A stretch of DNA of 64,000 bases from Hydractinia symbiolongicarpus (lineage: Eukaryota; Cnidaria; Hydrozoa; Anthoathecata; Hydractiniidae): NCBI RefSeq assembly GCF_029227915.1, contig NC_079879.1:14014001-14078000 (forward strand), in the 5' to 3' direction. Shown piece after piece: positions 13,205 through 24,985 of the stretch. The position numbers and the translations under genes were made by a program. The notes beneath the pieces are model-generated. The model was not told where the DNA came from. It did not search any database and saw only the letters and a program-made list of their open reading frames with translations. The stretch's first letter is position 1; every line of letters begins with the position of its first letter.

Positions 13205-13560
13205 ATTAAACAATAAAGACTTGAATGAAAAATAACGTTTTTATCTCTGTTAGTAATATTTGTGTACATCTCCGCAAATCTAATCGATTCCACGAGTAAC
13301 CTTTCATTAATGGATGGGTAAAAATCTTTGATATCAAAAACCATAAACTTGCAGGCATCTTATCAAACAACTTATCACATCCATGGTATTTTTCCATTGA
13401 TTAATGTTAAGATAATTGCGTAGATTTTTATTAATTTTATCAAGGATCACTTTACTAATTCTTCCAAGCTCATTTTTTGCAGGATTTATCAAACGCACAG
13501 TTGGGTTGATGATAAAGTTTTCTTTGTGATCTACAGGTGCGTGCAGCCTCCACCACTGTA
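13205..13560 (-). pseudogene. reverse transcriptase fragment of a retroelement
   Basis: In minus-strand frames the stretch shows RLINPAKNELGRISK, then after a frame change FDIKDFYPSI, the RT motif A with its catalytic Asp, and then a helical segment. The order matches the palm start of a reverse transcriptase found in many cnidarian elements. The piece ends before motifs B and C and is frameshifted, so it is dead. Whether it comes from a LINE or a Penelope-type element cannot be decided from this part. Confidence 0.65.
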
Positions 13561-14616
13561 GTTTCAGGTAACATTTTTACTTAAAAAATACAATTCTTGA
13601 TTTTCTCGATAAAAGTTTTAAACTTGGTGAAAACTACAACCAATACCCCAATTAGGGTATATACCCCTTCAATTAACTGCTTCAGTCACTTGTCTTGTAC
13701 TTTATTGGGTTGGTTTTTCATTTGACCTTTATTATTTTGGATTAAATCTGATTTTGACATCATTATATTTCTTAGGGGCTGACAGTCTATGAAAAGCCCA
13801 GAAATAGGTGTTTCACAGCAACTAAATCCAATTTATGTTTCTAGCAACTTTATTTCGGATTGAGACAAATCCCATGTCAAAACTCAAAGTTTTACTAACT
13901 TTGTTGATGTATATATATATATGAAAAAATTCCATATGAGTTCTCAATTAAAATTTGCTGGCAAGCAAAAAATGGCATTAAAATTACTTGATGTTTACTG
14001 CTCCTTATGCGGGAGCTCTTAGATAGATAGATAAAATATATAGCTAGCTATATATAGTTAAAATTTAATTCCAGTTCCTCTTGGACCTCATGCTAACGGA
14101 ATTAATAGCGATTTTACCCTGTGTGAGTCCTGCTTTTTATCTACACAAGTGTCTCATGCCCACAATTTCCAAAATGAGATCAAAACAACTATATACATCA
14201 CATGGAAAAGTGGTCTATACACCAAGTGCAGTTTCAGCTAGCCATTGTTTAAATAAATCTTTCTTTTGTTACAACGCTCTTATTGAGAATTGAAAAATGG
14301 AAGTAAACTGTTATGAAATAAGAAGGCTTTGACTATGAAGAAAAGTGAAATAATTTTTTTGTGAAATATTTTGAGAAGAAAACTTTCAAATTATTCACAT
14401 TTTTAGCTATGTAGGGTTAGTGGCAATAACACTTTCATGCTGTGAGACTAATTATTTCTTCAAAAAATGCAAAATATTTATAATGCCCATGGTAAAAGCC
14501 ATCATAAATTCACTGTTTACTTCCTTTTTCAACACAGAAAATTAGTCTTAAACTGTGAAAAGGTGTATCAAAAGCAAGATGGCGGAAGAAGACAGGTCCG
14601 CTCCCATTGTGTTATT
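13561..14616. other. no gene seen
   Basis: AT-rich intergenic DNA. Frames at 14081-14293 and 14467-14658 are short and lack any recognisable motif. Confidence 0.5.
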
Positions 14617-15416
14617 GTTCTGCCCAATCTTAGGACGCTGCCCAATCTTTGGACATAAAATTGCCCAGTCTTAAGACTGGCCGGCCAGTCTTAAGACTGG
14701 GCAGGGCGTCAAAAGATTGGGCAAAAGACCATGTTAGGCCCATCTTTGGCGCTGTTTAAATTTTAAGGATGGGATGCACCACACGAGCTGTGTTTTTTGC
14801 GACTCCCAACAAACATTCTCAGGCACATTAAAACATCTTATTTTGGGTACTGTTGAATTGACCCCACCTGTTTTTGGACACAGTAGAGTGAAAATCGTAG
14901 CTAGGTAGCTGGTAGAGCATGTGTTATACATTTAGCATTTATATACAGCTTGTAATAGTGGCTAAATTTTAAAAATAAAATGTTTATATTTATGAAGTAT
15001 CAGAAAAGTCGTATTCAACCATATTATTAGTTAGCTAGACGTTAATTTCATTGGATGAGATGTTTAGCCAGCTAGCGAGCTGTAGCCAGCTAGCTAATAT
15101 CATAGTCTATAGAAGAAAAACTTTATAGACTATGCTAAAATGGTTGAGTAGTTTCAATTTTGTATACATAAAATACATGGTATATATAAATTTTTGGCTT
15201 TTGAATTTCCAAGAAAAGTTTCAATTTAAAGTTCCTATTAAGAGGTAAATTCTAAAAATTTTATTGTTCTGTTTGTCTTCCACAATTGTTCTAAGATTGG
15301 GCATGTACGTCAATAGATTGGGCAGTCCAGTCTTAAGACTGGCCACCCATTTGTCACTGTCGGAAGATTGGCCTGGCCAGTCTTAAGACGGGGCGCGTTC
15401 CAAGATTGGGCAGAAC
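14617..15416. mobile_element. 800-bp non-autonomous DNA transposon (MITE-like)
   Basis: The left end GTTCTGCCCAATCTTAGGAC and the right end, read in reverse, GTTCTGCCCAATCTTGGAAC match at 18 of 20 positions. Many subterminal copies of the same core (GCCCAATCTT or AAGATTGGGC) lie near both ends. The left end also holds a perfect 42-bp palindrome at 14662-14703, built on CCAGTCTTAAGACTGG, and related pieces recur at 15330-15350 and 15374-15388. There is no transposase frame. Possible 3-bp ATT direct repeats flank it (14614-14616 and 15417-15419). Confidence 0.8.
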
Positions 15417-16452
15417 ATTATCAATAAATTTTTGCCAAAGTTAAATATACCGCAGACGGGCTCACAGTTTCAAAAAAATACTGCGCGCGCATATCATAAC
15501 ATTACGTAATGCACATGCGCGCGCAGAAAAAGCAGTAAAGAATGTAAACAAATGTAAACTGAGTCTTAACCTGGACAGAGACTTCAGGTCTTCCCGCTCC
15601 AAGCGAATATTACTTCTGGCTATCACTACTCTCCCAAATTTTGTTATTTCATAAAAGAAACCGTTCGGTTAAAATTTATTTATGAAAAATAGGTTTCCGT
15701 TAGATAAAAGAAACCTGAACATTTGCAGAAATTTATTTATGAAATACAGGTTTCTGTTTGTTGCGACAACATATTTAGCCAACATGTAATGCCTTACATA
15801 CCTAACTACCTATATACTCAAGTCTTGGCTGTCCACTGTTATGGGAGGTCCAAATAGCTAGCTAGCTATCTTTATTTAAAATAACAGAATGGCTTGAAAA
15901 ATCTTTTGTGTAGCTAGCTACAAAAGCTCTTGTACTTTATCACGTCATTGTTTAAAAGCAAATGTGCCCCTGGAGTGCTGGCATGGTACTAGCTAGGTAG
16001 CTTAAAATCACAAAATAAGTATTATCCAGATGCGACCATCTTTCATCATCAGACATCAGAAAGGCGTTTCTGTTCTTTACTTGTCATTGTGGGGTACCTC
16101 AAATTCTTGTATATCTAATGAAAAAAAAATTACTTAAGACTTCTTTAGTTCCAACCGCGCCTCGTTCACAAGTTTCAGCGCTAGCCAATATGATTATTAT
16201 AATAAATGTGGTTCTGCCTTATGATTTTCAGTTTTTTCTGCTGATATCAGCATATTTTAGCCCTCGAGTGCCACACCTCCGTATATATAGGAGTTAATTA
16301 TCTTTAACAAAATGAGCAAATTTTGAAAAAATTAAAAATCAGCCTAGCCCAGGGTCATTTCTTCGCGCCGTGTCGGATATCAAAAAAACAAAAAATAGCC
16401 CTGGGAACGAGGTTGCACTTACACACCAAGCGCGCGCAGGGAATTTTCGTTA
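15417..16452. other. no gene seen; short inverted repeats
   Basis: There is no coding evidence. A hairpin with CTGCGCGCGCAT and ATGCGCGCGCAG arms lies at 15481-15525. Inverted AGAAACC / GGTTTC copies with a shared ATTTATTTATGAAA core lie at about 15655-15755. Several TAGCTAGC runs occur. Confidence 0.55.
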
Positions 16453-16603
16453 AGCCGAATCTCCACTTTACGATATTCGCAACACCATTTTCGTGACGAA
16501 AAATAGAAACCAATTCAACTTTTTGTCGTGACGAAAATCGCGACTAATCAAATTCGAGTATTGATGACGATCGTCGTAAAAATCGTCTCGTGGAGATTCG
16601 CCT
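16453..16603. mobile_element. 151-bp MITE with TTA target duplication
   Basis: The ends are AGCCGAATCTCCAC on the left and, in reverse, AGGCGAATCTCCAC on the right. They are flanked by TTA at 16450-16452 and 16604-16606. A 3-bp TWA duplication and short ends fit the PIF/Harbinger group. Internal CGTGACGAAAAT repeats are present. Confidence 0.75.
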
Positions 16604-18628
16604 TTAATAATAAGAACATACGAATAAACAACTCACAATCTCGTTTCCAAGGCATTTTTCCTTGTTATTAAAGTTGATAGCGGCGTAAAAACTCCGTAAT
16701 AATGGCTCAGGGGTCACAAAACCCTGGGGACGAGGTTGTGGAAAGACCAACAAAACTTTTTAAAAAATTTTAAGCTCGTTCCCCAGGGCAATTTTTCGCT
16801 TTTTTTATAGGACAGCGAAAATTTGCCACGGCAACGAGGTTGGAAAAATTTCATACACGCCTATTTTTTTAAATTTTTTGTTCATATTGTTTTTTTTTTC
16901 TTGTTGCGCTACCATTATGAAAAATTTGTCCCTACAAGCGCTTTACTCGTGCCAAGACTGCGCTGTATGAACGTCGGTAATATTAACTAGCCATAGTTAC
17001 CACTAATGCGCCCCGAATTGCTATTAACGATTTAAAAAGGAAAATGGCGGATGTTTCATGTAACATGTAAAACGGGTATGGTAACAGAAATGCAGAACGG
17101 AATCGAATAGAGACTTGTGGATAAGCTTATTGCCCAGGGGAAAAATTATAAATAAGAAGTCCTGCGGCTTGAAGATTTCCGTCATTAGCCTGGAAGGTTC
17201 TGAAATTTAAAGTATAGGCTTTGAAAACGGAGAACAATGGGTAAACGAATCATAAGTATCCTAATTCTCAATGATTATTGTCACTAACCTAAAATACACC
17301 GTAATAAATGAAAATTAAGAAATAGTTTTTTACATATATATAGTATATATTCTAAAGACTTTAACTGGATATTTTTATAACTGATCTAAAAAGTTCTTGA
17401 AATTCTAGGATACAGATTGTTAATGTATGAACTTGACGATTCGAATATAACAACTTCTGAACAAGTTCAATTTCAATGAATTATTACTCAATAATTTACC
17501 AATAAAATCCTTTAAAATTTACTCCCTCGTTGAAGATTTTTCGAAAATGGTGATGGTGCATGGTTTGATAACAGTTGATCTGAAAAAGAAAGTACATTTA
17601 AAAATAAAAAACAAGAATACAATTTTACCAGGAACTGAATTAATACCAAGTTGTGTAATTATTGTCTCCCTTTTTGATTTGAAGTGAGAATTTATTAAAA
17701 AGATACAAATCAATGCCATGTGATGCACAAGGTATATTATATCAATATATGTATATAAATTTAGTCAAACTGGCTTTCGATATCATTGTTAAACATTTTA
17801 AGCAGGCGATACATGATTTTCAAACCTGTGGACAATACAGGATTTATTTTGGCGAAATCGATTTATTGAATTGAACAAATTTGATCGTTTATTATCCTTT
17901 TTTGATTTTGAGGAAATTTATTGGTCATTGTTTTGTTTGACAAATTCAAAAAGTTGAACACATCTAACTTTTGAAATTTCGAATTGAATTCAACAAGTTG
18001 AAACAAAAAAGGGTAAACGCACAATTAACAAGTTTGTTAAATTTAATAAATTGATGATCTTTTCATGAGATTTTTAAAATCGAGTCTTTTCTAAGAAATC
18101 TTAGAAAAATATATTGTGATACTTTAGGTAAGGTCAAGAAAGCTTTTCAAGCAAATTAGGGTCCATTTTTTTCAACAAAATATCTGGCTATTAGGCACTC
18201 AAGGAAAACTGATAATTAGCCAGTAACAGAATGGTTAGCCGATGCAGAATAATTAAATATAGGGTTCGTACAGTATAATTAGCCGCTCATACAGCTAATT
18301 ATACGATATAATTTTTTTGACTTAAATTTCCACACATTTCTTTGTTATCGATCTCCCCATAGCTATCTATATTTATATAGATCCACATAAAGTTGTACTT
18401 CAATTAAAACCAAACATAGGAACAAGAAACGCTTGTACCAAGAAGATAATAGTGTTAATGTAGCAGTATGTCATGTTATTTAAGAAGATGTTATTCTGAT
18501 TTCAAGAAAAAACATGAAAAGTGAAGAACAGAAAAAAGCCTGTAACAACAATTATACTGTCGGTAGCGTATAGTTATACTGCAACGGCTAACTATCATGC
18601 TATTGGCTAATTATTAATTCACCTTGAC
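16604..18628. other. no gene seen; repeated CCCTGGGAACGAGGTTG-type ends
   Basis: CCTCGTTCCCAGGG-like motifs occur in both orientations at about 16393-16408, 16720-16735, 16775-16790 and 16825-16842, suggesting nested or broken MITEs of one family. From 16861 to 18628 the DNA is AT-rich and I see no gene. Confidence 0.5.
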
Positions 18629-18942
18629 TGTTCAGTGCAAGCAACAATAAATTTTTGTCAGGCTTTGACTGATAATTATAAAAACCACTAACTTTTTGTC
18701 TTCTATAAGACTTTCTAATATTCTTTTTCCTCAGTAATCTTTTGTTCAGATAGTCTATAATCTTTTTGATGGAATCCAACAGCTTCTCTTGCTTCCTAAT
18801 ATTCTTCCTTGCTCAATAATACTTTCATCCAATATTCTTATGCAATCTTTCTTGTGTAACCCAACACCTTCTTAGCTATATTTACGGGGTCAGTGATATT
18901 GTCTTACTCTTTGTTCTATATGACAATAAATACATGTTAACA
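18629..18942 (-). repeat. 3' LTR of Copia-type element B
   Basis: It starts TG and ends CA. About 179 bp of its right part matches 22989-23167. The first 145 bp have no partner because the other LTR is truncated. Confidence 0.75.
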
Positions 18943-19346
18943 ATCTTCCCCTCTTTTTTTTCTTCTTTCTTTTGTCAGTTTAATCAACTTTTAGTTTAAC
19001 CAAATTTATTAACAGAATTGAATGGATATCCATATGCAGCTATATCCGAGTTAACAACAACATAAGTCATTTGACACATAAACAAAACAGCAACTTTAAC
19101 CAATGCATGTTGTGGCCAGTTTAACGAAATCAACTCCAAAATGGTTAGTATTAACAAAATAACAAAAATGTTTAAACTATGTACACCTCTCCTCAGATCT
19201 CCTCTATTTTTATTTTTCTTGTTTGAGTACACCAGTTGCCAACGTAAAAAGAAGATTCTTGCAACTAGCTCCTCGTTTGGTAAGACAATTAGCGATTTGC
19301 TGTTCTTTTGAAACCCATGTTATTTTATTCACTTCTTTATTTCGAA

Positions 19347-19985
19347 TCATTTCTTCAAAATAGCCAAATCTACTCTTAAGCGATTGTCCAAAACTTGTTT
19401 TGTGGAATGTACAGCATCGTAAAGTGTTTTACTATCTGTTAAACATTGAATTGATGGTGCAATACTGAAAATTTCTTTGAATAAACATCGAATTAAATAT
19501 CCTTTGCCAGCAGCATCGATCAATTGCATGGTCTCTGCAGAAAGGGTACTATTCACTACTCTTTTCAATTTTCTTGACTGCCACGAAATTAGGGATATTG
19601 ATTGATTTAGTTGATTCGCTAAGAAAATTAAGAAACCACCTTGAGAGCCTTCTCCCTTTAGATTAGCAAATGATCCATCATGAAATACTAAAAGTTTAGC
19701 TTCCTCTATGTTTCCAGCTGCCTTGAATTTCAATTCCACAGGTTCACACTTAGCTCTTTGTAACACTTTGTTGGCTCTTCGCATATCTGAAACAGTGGCA
19801 TCTTTGATGTTACTCATTAGTTCACAGCAATCAAAAAGAATGTCTGGACGTGTCTGTGTACCCAACCAATTTAATTGTCCAATCAATACTCTCAAATCAT
19901 GTTTTTGTTTCGTATTCAACAATTCATCCTTATCTTTGTGTTTATCAATGGGGAGTACTGTAATCTTCTGCAAATAAGAATCTTG
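19347..19985 (-). pseudogene. Copia element B: RNase H region
   Basis: A 208-codon frame with LIGQLNWLGTQTRPDI (the segment joining RT to RNase H in Copia), FHDGSFAN (first catalytic Asp), LISWQSRKLKRVVNSTLSAE (catalytic Glu) and LTDSKTL (second Asp). It is offset by one base from the RT frame at about 19980, so the polyprotein is broken here. RNase H removes the RNA strand during reverse transcription. Confidence 0.8.
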
Positions 19986-20835
19986 TGATACAATAATGCT
20001 ATCTTTTCTTTCACTAAATCTAATCCCAAATATTGAAATGCTGTGTTGTGCACTGTCCCAATTTTAAAGGTCTGATGCAATGACAATATCACATTGTTTA
20101 AGAAACGTTTGGTACCACCCCAACAAAAATCATCTACATGGGTTGTCATAATTCTATGTAGACGCCCATCTTTTCGATAGTAGAACAATCTTGCATCAAA
20201 TTTACTTACTGCAACTCCAAGCTTTAACAGTTCCTCCTTTACTCTGAAACACCGTGTTCTAGATGCATCTACAAGGCCATAGACTGTGTTATTCAATTTC
20301 CAGACATATCCATCTTTCTGGAACTCTTTAGGTGGTTTAAGGTATATATCTTTTTCAATGGGTTTTCCTTGCAAAAAGGCAGCTTTAATGTCAATGGAGC
20401 TACAGTCCCATTTCTTACAAGCTAAAATTGACAACGTTAAACGTAATGATTCCTTTGTGAAAGTTGGAGAATCTGTCTGAATTGGTTTTTCAAACTCCTC
20501 AAAACCTCGTGCCACTAATCTAGCTTTCACAATTCTTTGTCCATCAACATTCTTCTCTGTCAGAATCCATCTGGTGCTAATGAAACTTTGCTTTTTATCT
20601 TTCACTTTATCAAAAACTTTATTTTTGATCCAGTTGTTCAATTCATTCTCCTTGGCAGACTTAATCTCATTTTCATTGCTTTATTCAAGAATATCAAAGC
20701 CTCTTGTGATACCTTTTCAGCAAAATCCCACTCTTCAACATTTGTCCAGTCTAAATTCTCAACATTCCCAACTTCATCAACAATATTCAGCCAATTCCTA
20801 TACTTTCCACTTGCTTTCCCAGCTCTTGAGTGCAC

Positions 20836-20837
<2 letters not shown>
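19980..20837 (-). pseudogene. Copia element B: reverse transcriptase region
   Basis: Frame 19916-20641 plus its upstream continuation. It shows RWILTEKNVDGQRIVKARLV, SSIDIKAAFLQG (motif A), VWKLNNTVYGLVDASR and TTHVDDFCWGG (motif C with the catalytic Asp pair), a standard RVT_2 domain. The upstream part is cut by the poly(A) retroposon at 20838. The RT copies element RNA into DNA in the virus-like particle. A stop near 20638-20641 separates two sub-frames. Confidence 0.85.
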
Positions 20838-20869
<32 letters not shown>

Positions 20870-21122
20870 ACATTTATTCGGGTTCCATTATACAATGGTT
20901 CTTATCCCTATAATAACATAATAATAACAACAATAAGAATAAAAAGTTTAGAACAAAAATGATACAAGAAGCATGGAGATCTAGGTTTCAATAAGAGTTG
21001 TAGATTTAGGTTTTGTTAAATGGTTGTTGATAGATTAAATAGAGGAAAAGCATAGGCTATAGTTGTATATCAGCGGAAGGTCTCCTTCGACTCTGAAAGA
21101 CTTCGTATACTATATATATATA

Positions 21123-21157
<35 letters not shown>

Positions 21158-21343
21158 CTATAATATAAAACCCAAGCATAGGAAGGCTCACTGTGGAGGC
21201 TCAGAGATTATCGTATGGTTCGATATGTCTAAACGAGATTTGGAAATAAGAAAATCTTGGTAACTTGGTGGAGGTTGAAAAATATGGAAACTCGGACCCG
21301 CGCTTGTTCAAAAACAGTTTTCAAAAAAAAATCAAAAAAAAAA
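20838..21343 (-). mobile_element. poly(A) retroposon inserted in Copia element B
   Basis: A 31-base T run at 20838-20868 (a poly(A) tail on the minus strand) and the flanking repeat ACAGTT (20834-20839 and 21344-21349) show a target-primed insertion. The reading frame of element B stops at one edge and resumes at the other in register with the family. A second homopolymer, (A)30 at 21126-21155, lies inside. No protein is encoded, so it is a SINE-like or processed insertion of unknown source. Confidence 0.75.
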
Positions 21344-21800
21344 ACAGTTCCTGTTTTCCAACCAGCTTCCGTTTTGTATTTCACTTTATCTTTAATGTTT
21401 GGCATAATATTCTTTGCTTTCACATTTGTCTTCAATAAATTGTTATTCTCAAATGAAGTATCCATACCTGTATCATTATTAACATCGCTGTTAGTAATTG
21501 ATGCTCCACTACTTAATTCCTCATCTTCCAATATTTCCTTTCCAGTTTCCTGTTTGTCTTCATGGTCAATTTCCACTTCTACATGTGCTTCTAACTTTTC
21601 TTCTTCTTTAATCGTAGTCTGCATGGATGCATTCTAACATATGTTGATCCATGCTTAACTAGAACTTGCTGGCTTTCTTGTCCTATCACAGTAGCAGGAC
21701 CCTTCCAAGTATCATTAGATCTCCGTTTATAATATACTTTATCTCCTGTTACATACTTCACACCTGTTGAAGATCTTACATTATGTTTCAAGGCTCTTCT
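21344..21800 (-). pseudogene. Copia element B: integrase C-terminal and linker region
   Basis: Frame 21591-21791 has VTGDKVYYKRRSNDTWKGPA, a basic SH3-like module typical of integrase C-termini. It is followed by an acidic stretch (21344-21620) that links to the RT. The two frames overlap and are offset, so a frameshift lies near 21600. Confidence 0.7.
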
Positions 21801-21823
21801 GAGCTTTTCAGAGGATTCAGATT

Positions 21824-22400
21824 TTATAAAGGCTTCTTTGCAGCATGTAATGCGTTCAAGTTATCAGCAACTACTTGACTACTTGTCCTTCCTTCTAGAG
21901 CGGGTGGATCATTCATTTCTATAACTGGAAAATTGGGATTGCTGCCAAACACTAGTTGGTTCGGTGAAAATCCATGTACGTTTTTTAAGGAATTCTTAGC
22001 AGCAACAGCCCAAGCCACAGCTGTTTCTAATGAATAATTAGGCTTGTCCATCATTTTACAGACTGTATTGCTAAGTTTGGAATTATGTCGGTCAACAAGT
22101 CCATTACTCCATGGGCTATCAGCAGCTGTTGTAACAATATTGATGTTTAAATTCTCACACATGCTACGGTAATCCTCATTATCAAATTCCCCACCATTAT
22201 CCACTAAAAACTTTTTAGCAGACCCAAATATGGAAATCCAGATCTTAAAAATTGAGTTAATGATAATTTCTTTCCTTTTACTTCGAATAACACAGGATGC
22301 ACTAAATCTGGTCAAGTGATCAACAAGATGTAACAACCAAATTTTATCACCATACGACCATTGTTTCAAATCCATGCCAACGCATTCATTAAATACTGTT
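21824..22400 (-). pseudogene. Copia element B: integrase core
   Basis: The segment holds WLLHLVDHLTRFSASCVI (first catalytic Asp), FLVDNGGEFDNEDY (second Asp) and SPWSNGLVDRHNSKL, where the third acidic position, usually Glu, reads Asp. VFGSNPNFPV follows. It is a retroviral-type integrase core, which joins element cDNA to host DNA. The frame is open for 183 codons, with a frameshift at about 22400 toward the zinc-binding segment. Confidence 0.85.
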
Positions 22401-22988
22401 GCATGTGGTAACCCAACAATTGGTCTTAGTTGATTTCTTCTATGCTTGTATTACAACTATCTGAAACTTCAGCAATCATTTTTAAAAGATCTGGGTCAGT
22501 TACATCAGCATTTCTCAAAAGCTTGTCCTTTGATGGATGCGCAAACTGTTTATGCAATTTCAGGCCCACTTTTTCTTTTTCTTGAGTATCATCCAAATTA
22601 TTCATTATCAGGCATACTTGAGCAGAAGTCTTTTCAATTTCGCTACCCTCTTTGTTAATGGAAATACAATAATTTCCGGTGGAACTAAATTGGATCTGGT
22701 GTTCTTGTCCCAACCTTGTCATTTTCAGAATCAATAAAAACTTTTGCATTCTTCATTGCTTGCTTACTAAATAGTAATGGTAAGTCCTTGTCTATAACTT
22801 CAGTTGTTATGCTAACATATTTTCCACTAAGCCAAGCAGGGATGGTGACACGTTTTGATGCTTTGATTTCTTTGCCATCTCCGAATTTAAATACTGTTGA
22901 TGATGGCTCTTCTTTGATTGATGAAGCATCTTCGTCTGAAAGACTTTCTACACAATGGTTTAACCAATTCTGCCCGCAAACTGTTTCA
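22401..22988 (-). pseudogene. Copia element B: protease remnant and pre-integrase zinc segment
   Basis: The segment 22426-22749 carries LHKQFAHPSKDKL, the H-x-H half of the pre-integrase zinc site, and SDSCNTSIEEI. Upstream, 22750-22988 encodes the C-terminal half of an aspartic protease-like domain (VTIPAWLSGKYVSI, DLPLLFSKQAMK). The N-terminal half with the catalytic Asp is missing, because the frame meets the 5' LTR at 22988. A frameshift lies near 22740. Confidence 0.7.
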
Positions 22989-23167
22989 GTTTGATAGAAT
23001 CCAACAGCTTCTCTTGCTTTCTAATATTCTTCCTTGCTCAATAATACTTTCATCCAATACTCATATGCAATCTTTCTTGTATAACACAACACCTTCGTAA
23101 CTATATTTACGGGCTCCGTGATATTGTCTTACTCTTTGTTCTATATGACAATAAATACATGTTAACA
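22989..23167 (-). repeat. partial 5' LTR of Copia-type element B
   Basis: It matches the outer part of the left LTR with scattered substitutions. The inner part of this LTR has been deleted together with the leader and gag. Confidence 0.75.
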
Positions 23168-23315
23168 TCGACAACTGTTTTGCAGAAGATATAAAAAATC
23201 CTGTGATGAATATCTTTTTACCTGATAGCAATAGCCTCACAAGGATTCCTTCAGAAGTTATTTTAGCCCCATTTTTCTCAAAGGAACAGGAGTCAGGTAT
23301 CCAGCCCCTAATGGT

Positions 23316-23674
23316 AAAAAGAGGGTGCCGATAAGCTGCAAACGCCCGCATAAAAGAGGGTGAGTTTGGCACCTTTTTGAATGAAATTATTGGTTTCCTC
23401 TGAAACTGCACGCACTTTCCCGAACCCTCCCTAACTCACCCGGAGCTTATCGGCACCCTTGTGCTCTAAAAAACTCGCATATATAACCCAGAAGATGCCC
23501 GAAAAAAGCGCCGTCCGCATTGTATGTTACAAGGTATTGCATTTCAGGAATTTTCCGGGCGAGTTCGGGAAAGTGCGGGCGGTTTCAGCGGACAACTGTC
23601 AATTTAATTCGAAAAGTGGCCCGAACTCGCCTGTATATATGCGGGCGTTTGTGTCTTATCGGCACCCTCTTTTT
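23316..23674. mobile_element. 359-bp MITE with long terminal inverted repeats
   Basis: The left end AAAAGAGGGTGCCGATAAG and the reverse of the right end are nearly identical over about 35 bp, including a CAAACGCCCGCAT block. Further CTTATCGGCACCCTT and GGGCGAGTTCGGG motifs lie inside (23440-23460, 23550-23570) and just outside (23700-23750). A half copy lies at 11945-12062. Confidence 0.8.
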
Positions 23675-24774
23675 CAAGCCAATTGAATTTTTTTAAAACG
23701 GCGGACTCGCCCTAACTTTTTACGGCGTATGCGGCTTATCAGCATCCTTGTTGATAAAATTATGCAAAGCAGGACAAAGGTTTTTTAAAGGTAATTAAAG
23801 CACTATTTTGTGTAGCTAGCTAGCTGGCTAGCTTGATATATAGCTAGTAAAAGTGATTTTAGAGGAATTTAAAAATAGTATTTAGCTCCCTAGCTACATC
23901 AGTAAAGCTACTACGACAAGCCAGATCAGGAAGGCAAGACCAACAAAATGTAAGCAGTTTTAGTAATGGCCGTATATGCACGAAATCTTTAGAGATAATT
24001 GACATCATAATGTACCTTAACATCAGATAACAACCTTAACATGGAACATCCTTCTTCACAAGAAGGCAAGTATTGACATACAGCATTAATAAAAAGCTCA
24101 AAAAGTGTATCCAAAGGCACAAGAAAACTTCCCAGTTATAAATTTCGATGCATTCATAAATTGCGGCCTTTGGATCAACGCCAGAAACCGTCCTAAGTTT
24201 AATTTCATATAAGACATAAAGTAAACCTTCCACTTAATCACCGTTAAAAGGTTTAGCAACAACGTGGTTCAGACAAAAACAAATCTATTCTTGTTCTTGA
24301 AGATAAATTCACGTGGGTACAGCAACAATTAAACACATTAAACGAGGCAAACGAAGCCTCATATCGATTAACATTTTTTATCGTATTCAAATCTTTAGAG
24401 ACAACAAGGACACCGAGACAAAAAAGGAATTGCTCGATGAGTGTATTCTTGTCTTGGTGGTACCAAACACATAGGTTGTGTTATATCAGAGCCGGGTTGG
24501 AAGATCGAGCAGAAGTCCCCCGCAAAGTGGGGAGTGGAAATTCACACAATCCGCAGGAATGTGTGTTTGGTTTAGCCTTTCTTCGTCTCCGGATAAAAAA
24601 TAAACAAATTGGTGAATCTTTTACGCGGAGGCAGCTCTGATGCGTTTATACGTGAAGTTTATGCTTAGTTTTTATTTCCCTGAACAAACTTCCCCGACTG
24701 GCCATGCATCGTTTACTGCTAGGCCGGGTTTTATTCGAAATCGACAAATCAATATAGAAAGTGTTGCGGACAGG
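23675..24774. other. no gene seen
   Basis: The minus-strand frame at 24036-24233 has hydrophobic stretches but no recognisable family. Another MITE end-like motif lies at about 23735-23755. The rest is unremarkable. Confidence 0.5.
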
Positions 24775-24985
24775 TTGCCAAGGGAAAGGCATTAAGCACG
24801 GCAAGGAAAGGGCACGGCAAAGGCAGGCAAGGAAACAGGAAGAGGAATCAACAAGGATGGGTAGGCAAGGCATGGGAGACACAGGCAAAGCCATATAGGC
24901 AGGCACTAGAAAAGGCATAGGAAGGGTAGGAAAATGCGGTGTAAGTGCTGGCAAGGCAAATAGCAAGGCAGGCAGGCACCTTAAT
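24775..24985. repeat. degenerate GGCAAGG-rich tract
   Basis: A purine-rich stretch with many imperfect GGCAAGG / GGCAGGCA repeats, strongly different in composition from its neighbours. It gives a pseudo-hydrophobic frame on the minus strand that I do not accept as a gene. Confidence 0.7.

Larger units (their letters stand above)
18629..23167 (-). mobile_element. decayed Copia-type LTR retrotransposon (element B)
   Basis: The element is oriented on the minus strand. The 3' LTR is 18629-18942 and a partial 5' LTR is 22989-23167. Both contain CAATAATACTTTCATCCAAT and end ACATGTTAACA. Next to the 3' LTR is a polypurine tract (18943-18975 read in reverse). Flanks TTGAC (18624-18628) and TCGAC (23168-23172) may be a mutated 5-bp duplication. 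Inside are protease, integrase, reverse transcriptase and RNase H remnants in that order, which is the Copia order. Gag and the first part of the protease are deleted, so the 5' LTR runs straight into protease. Confidence 0.85.

Noticed and set aside
20574-20962. Plus-strand frames ending in poly-Phe
   Set aside because: They are the antisense of Copia element B and of a poly-T run.
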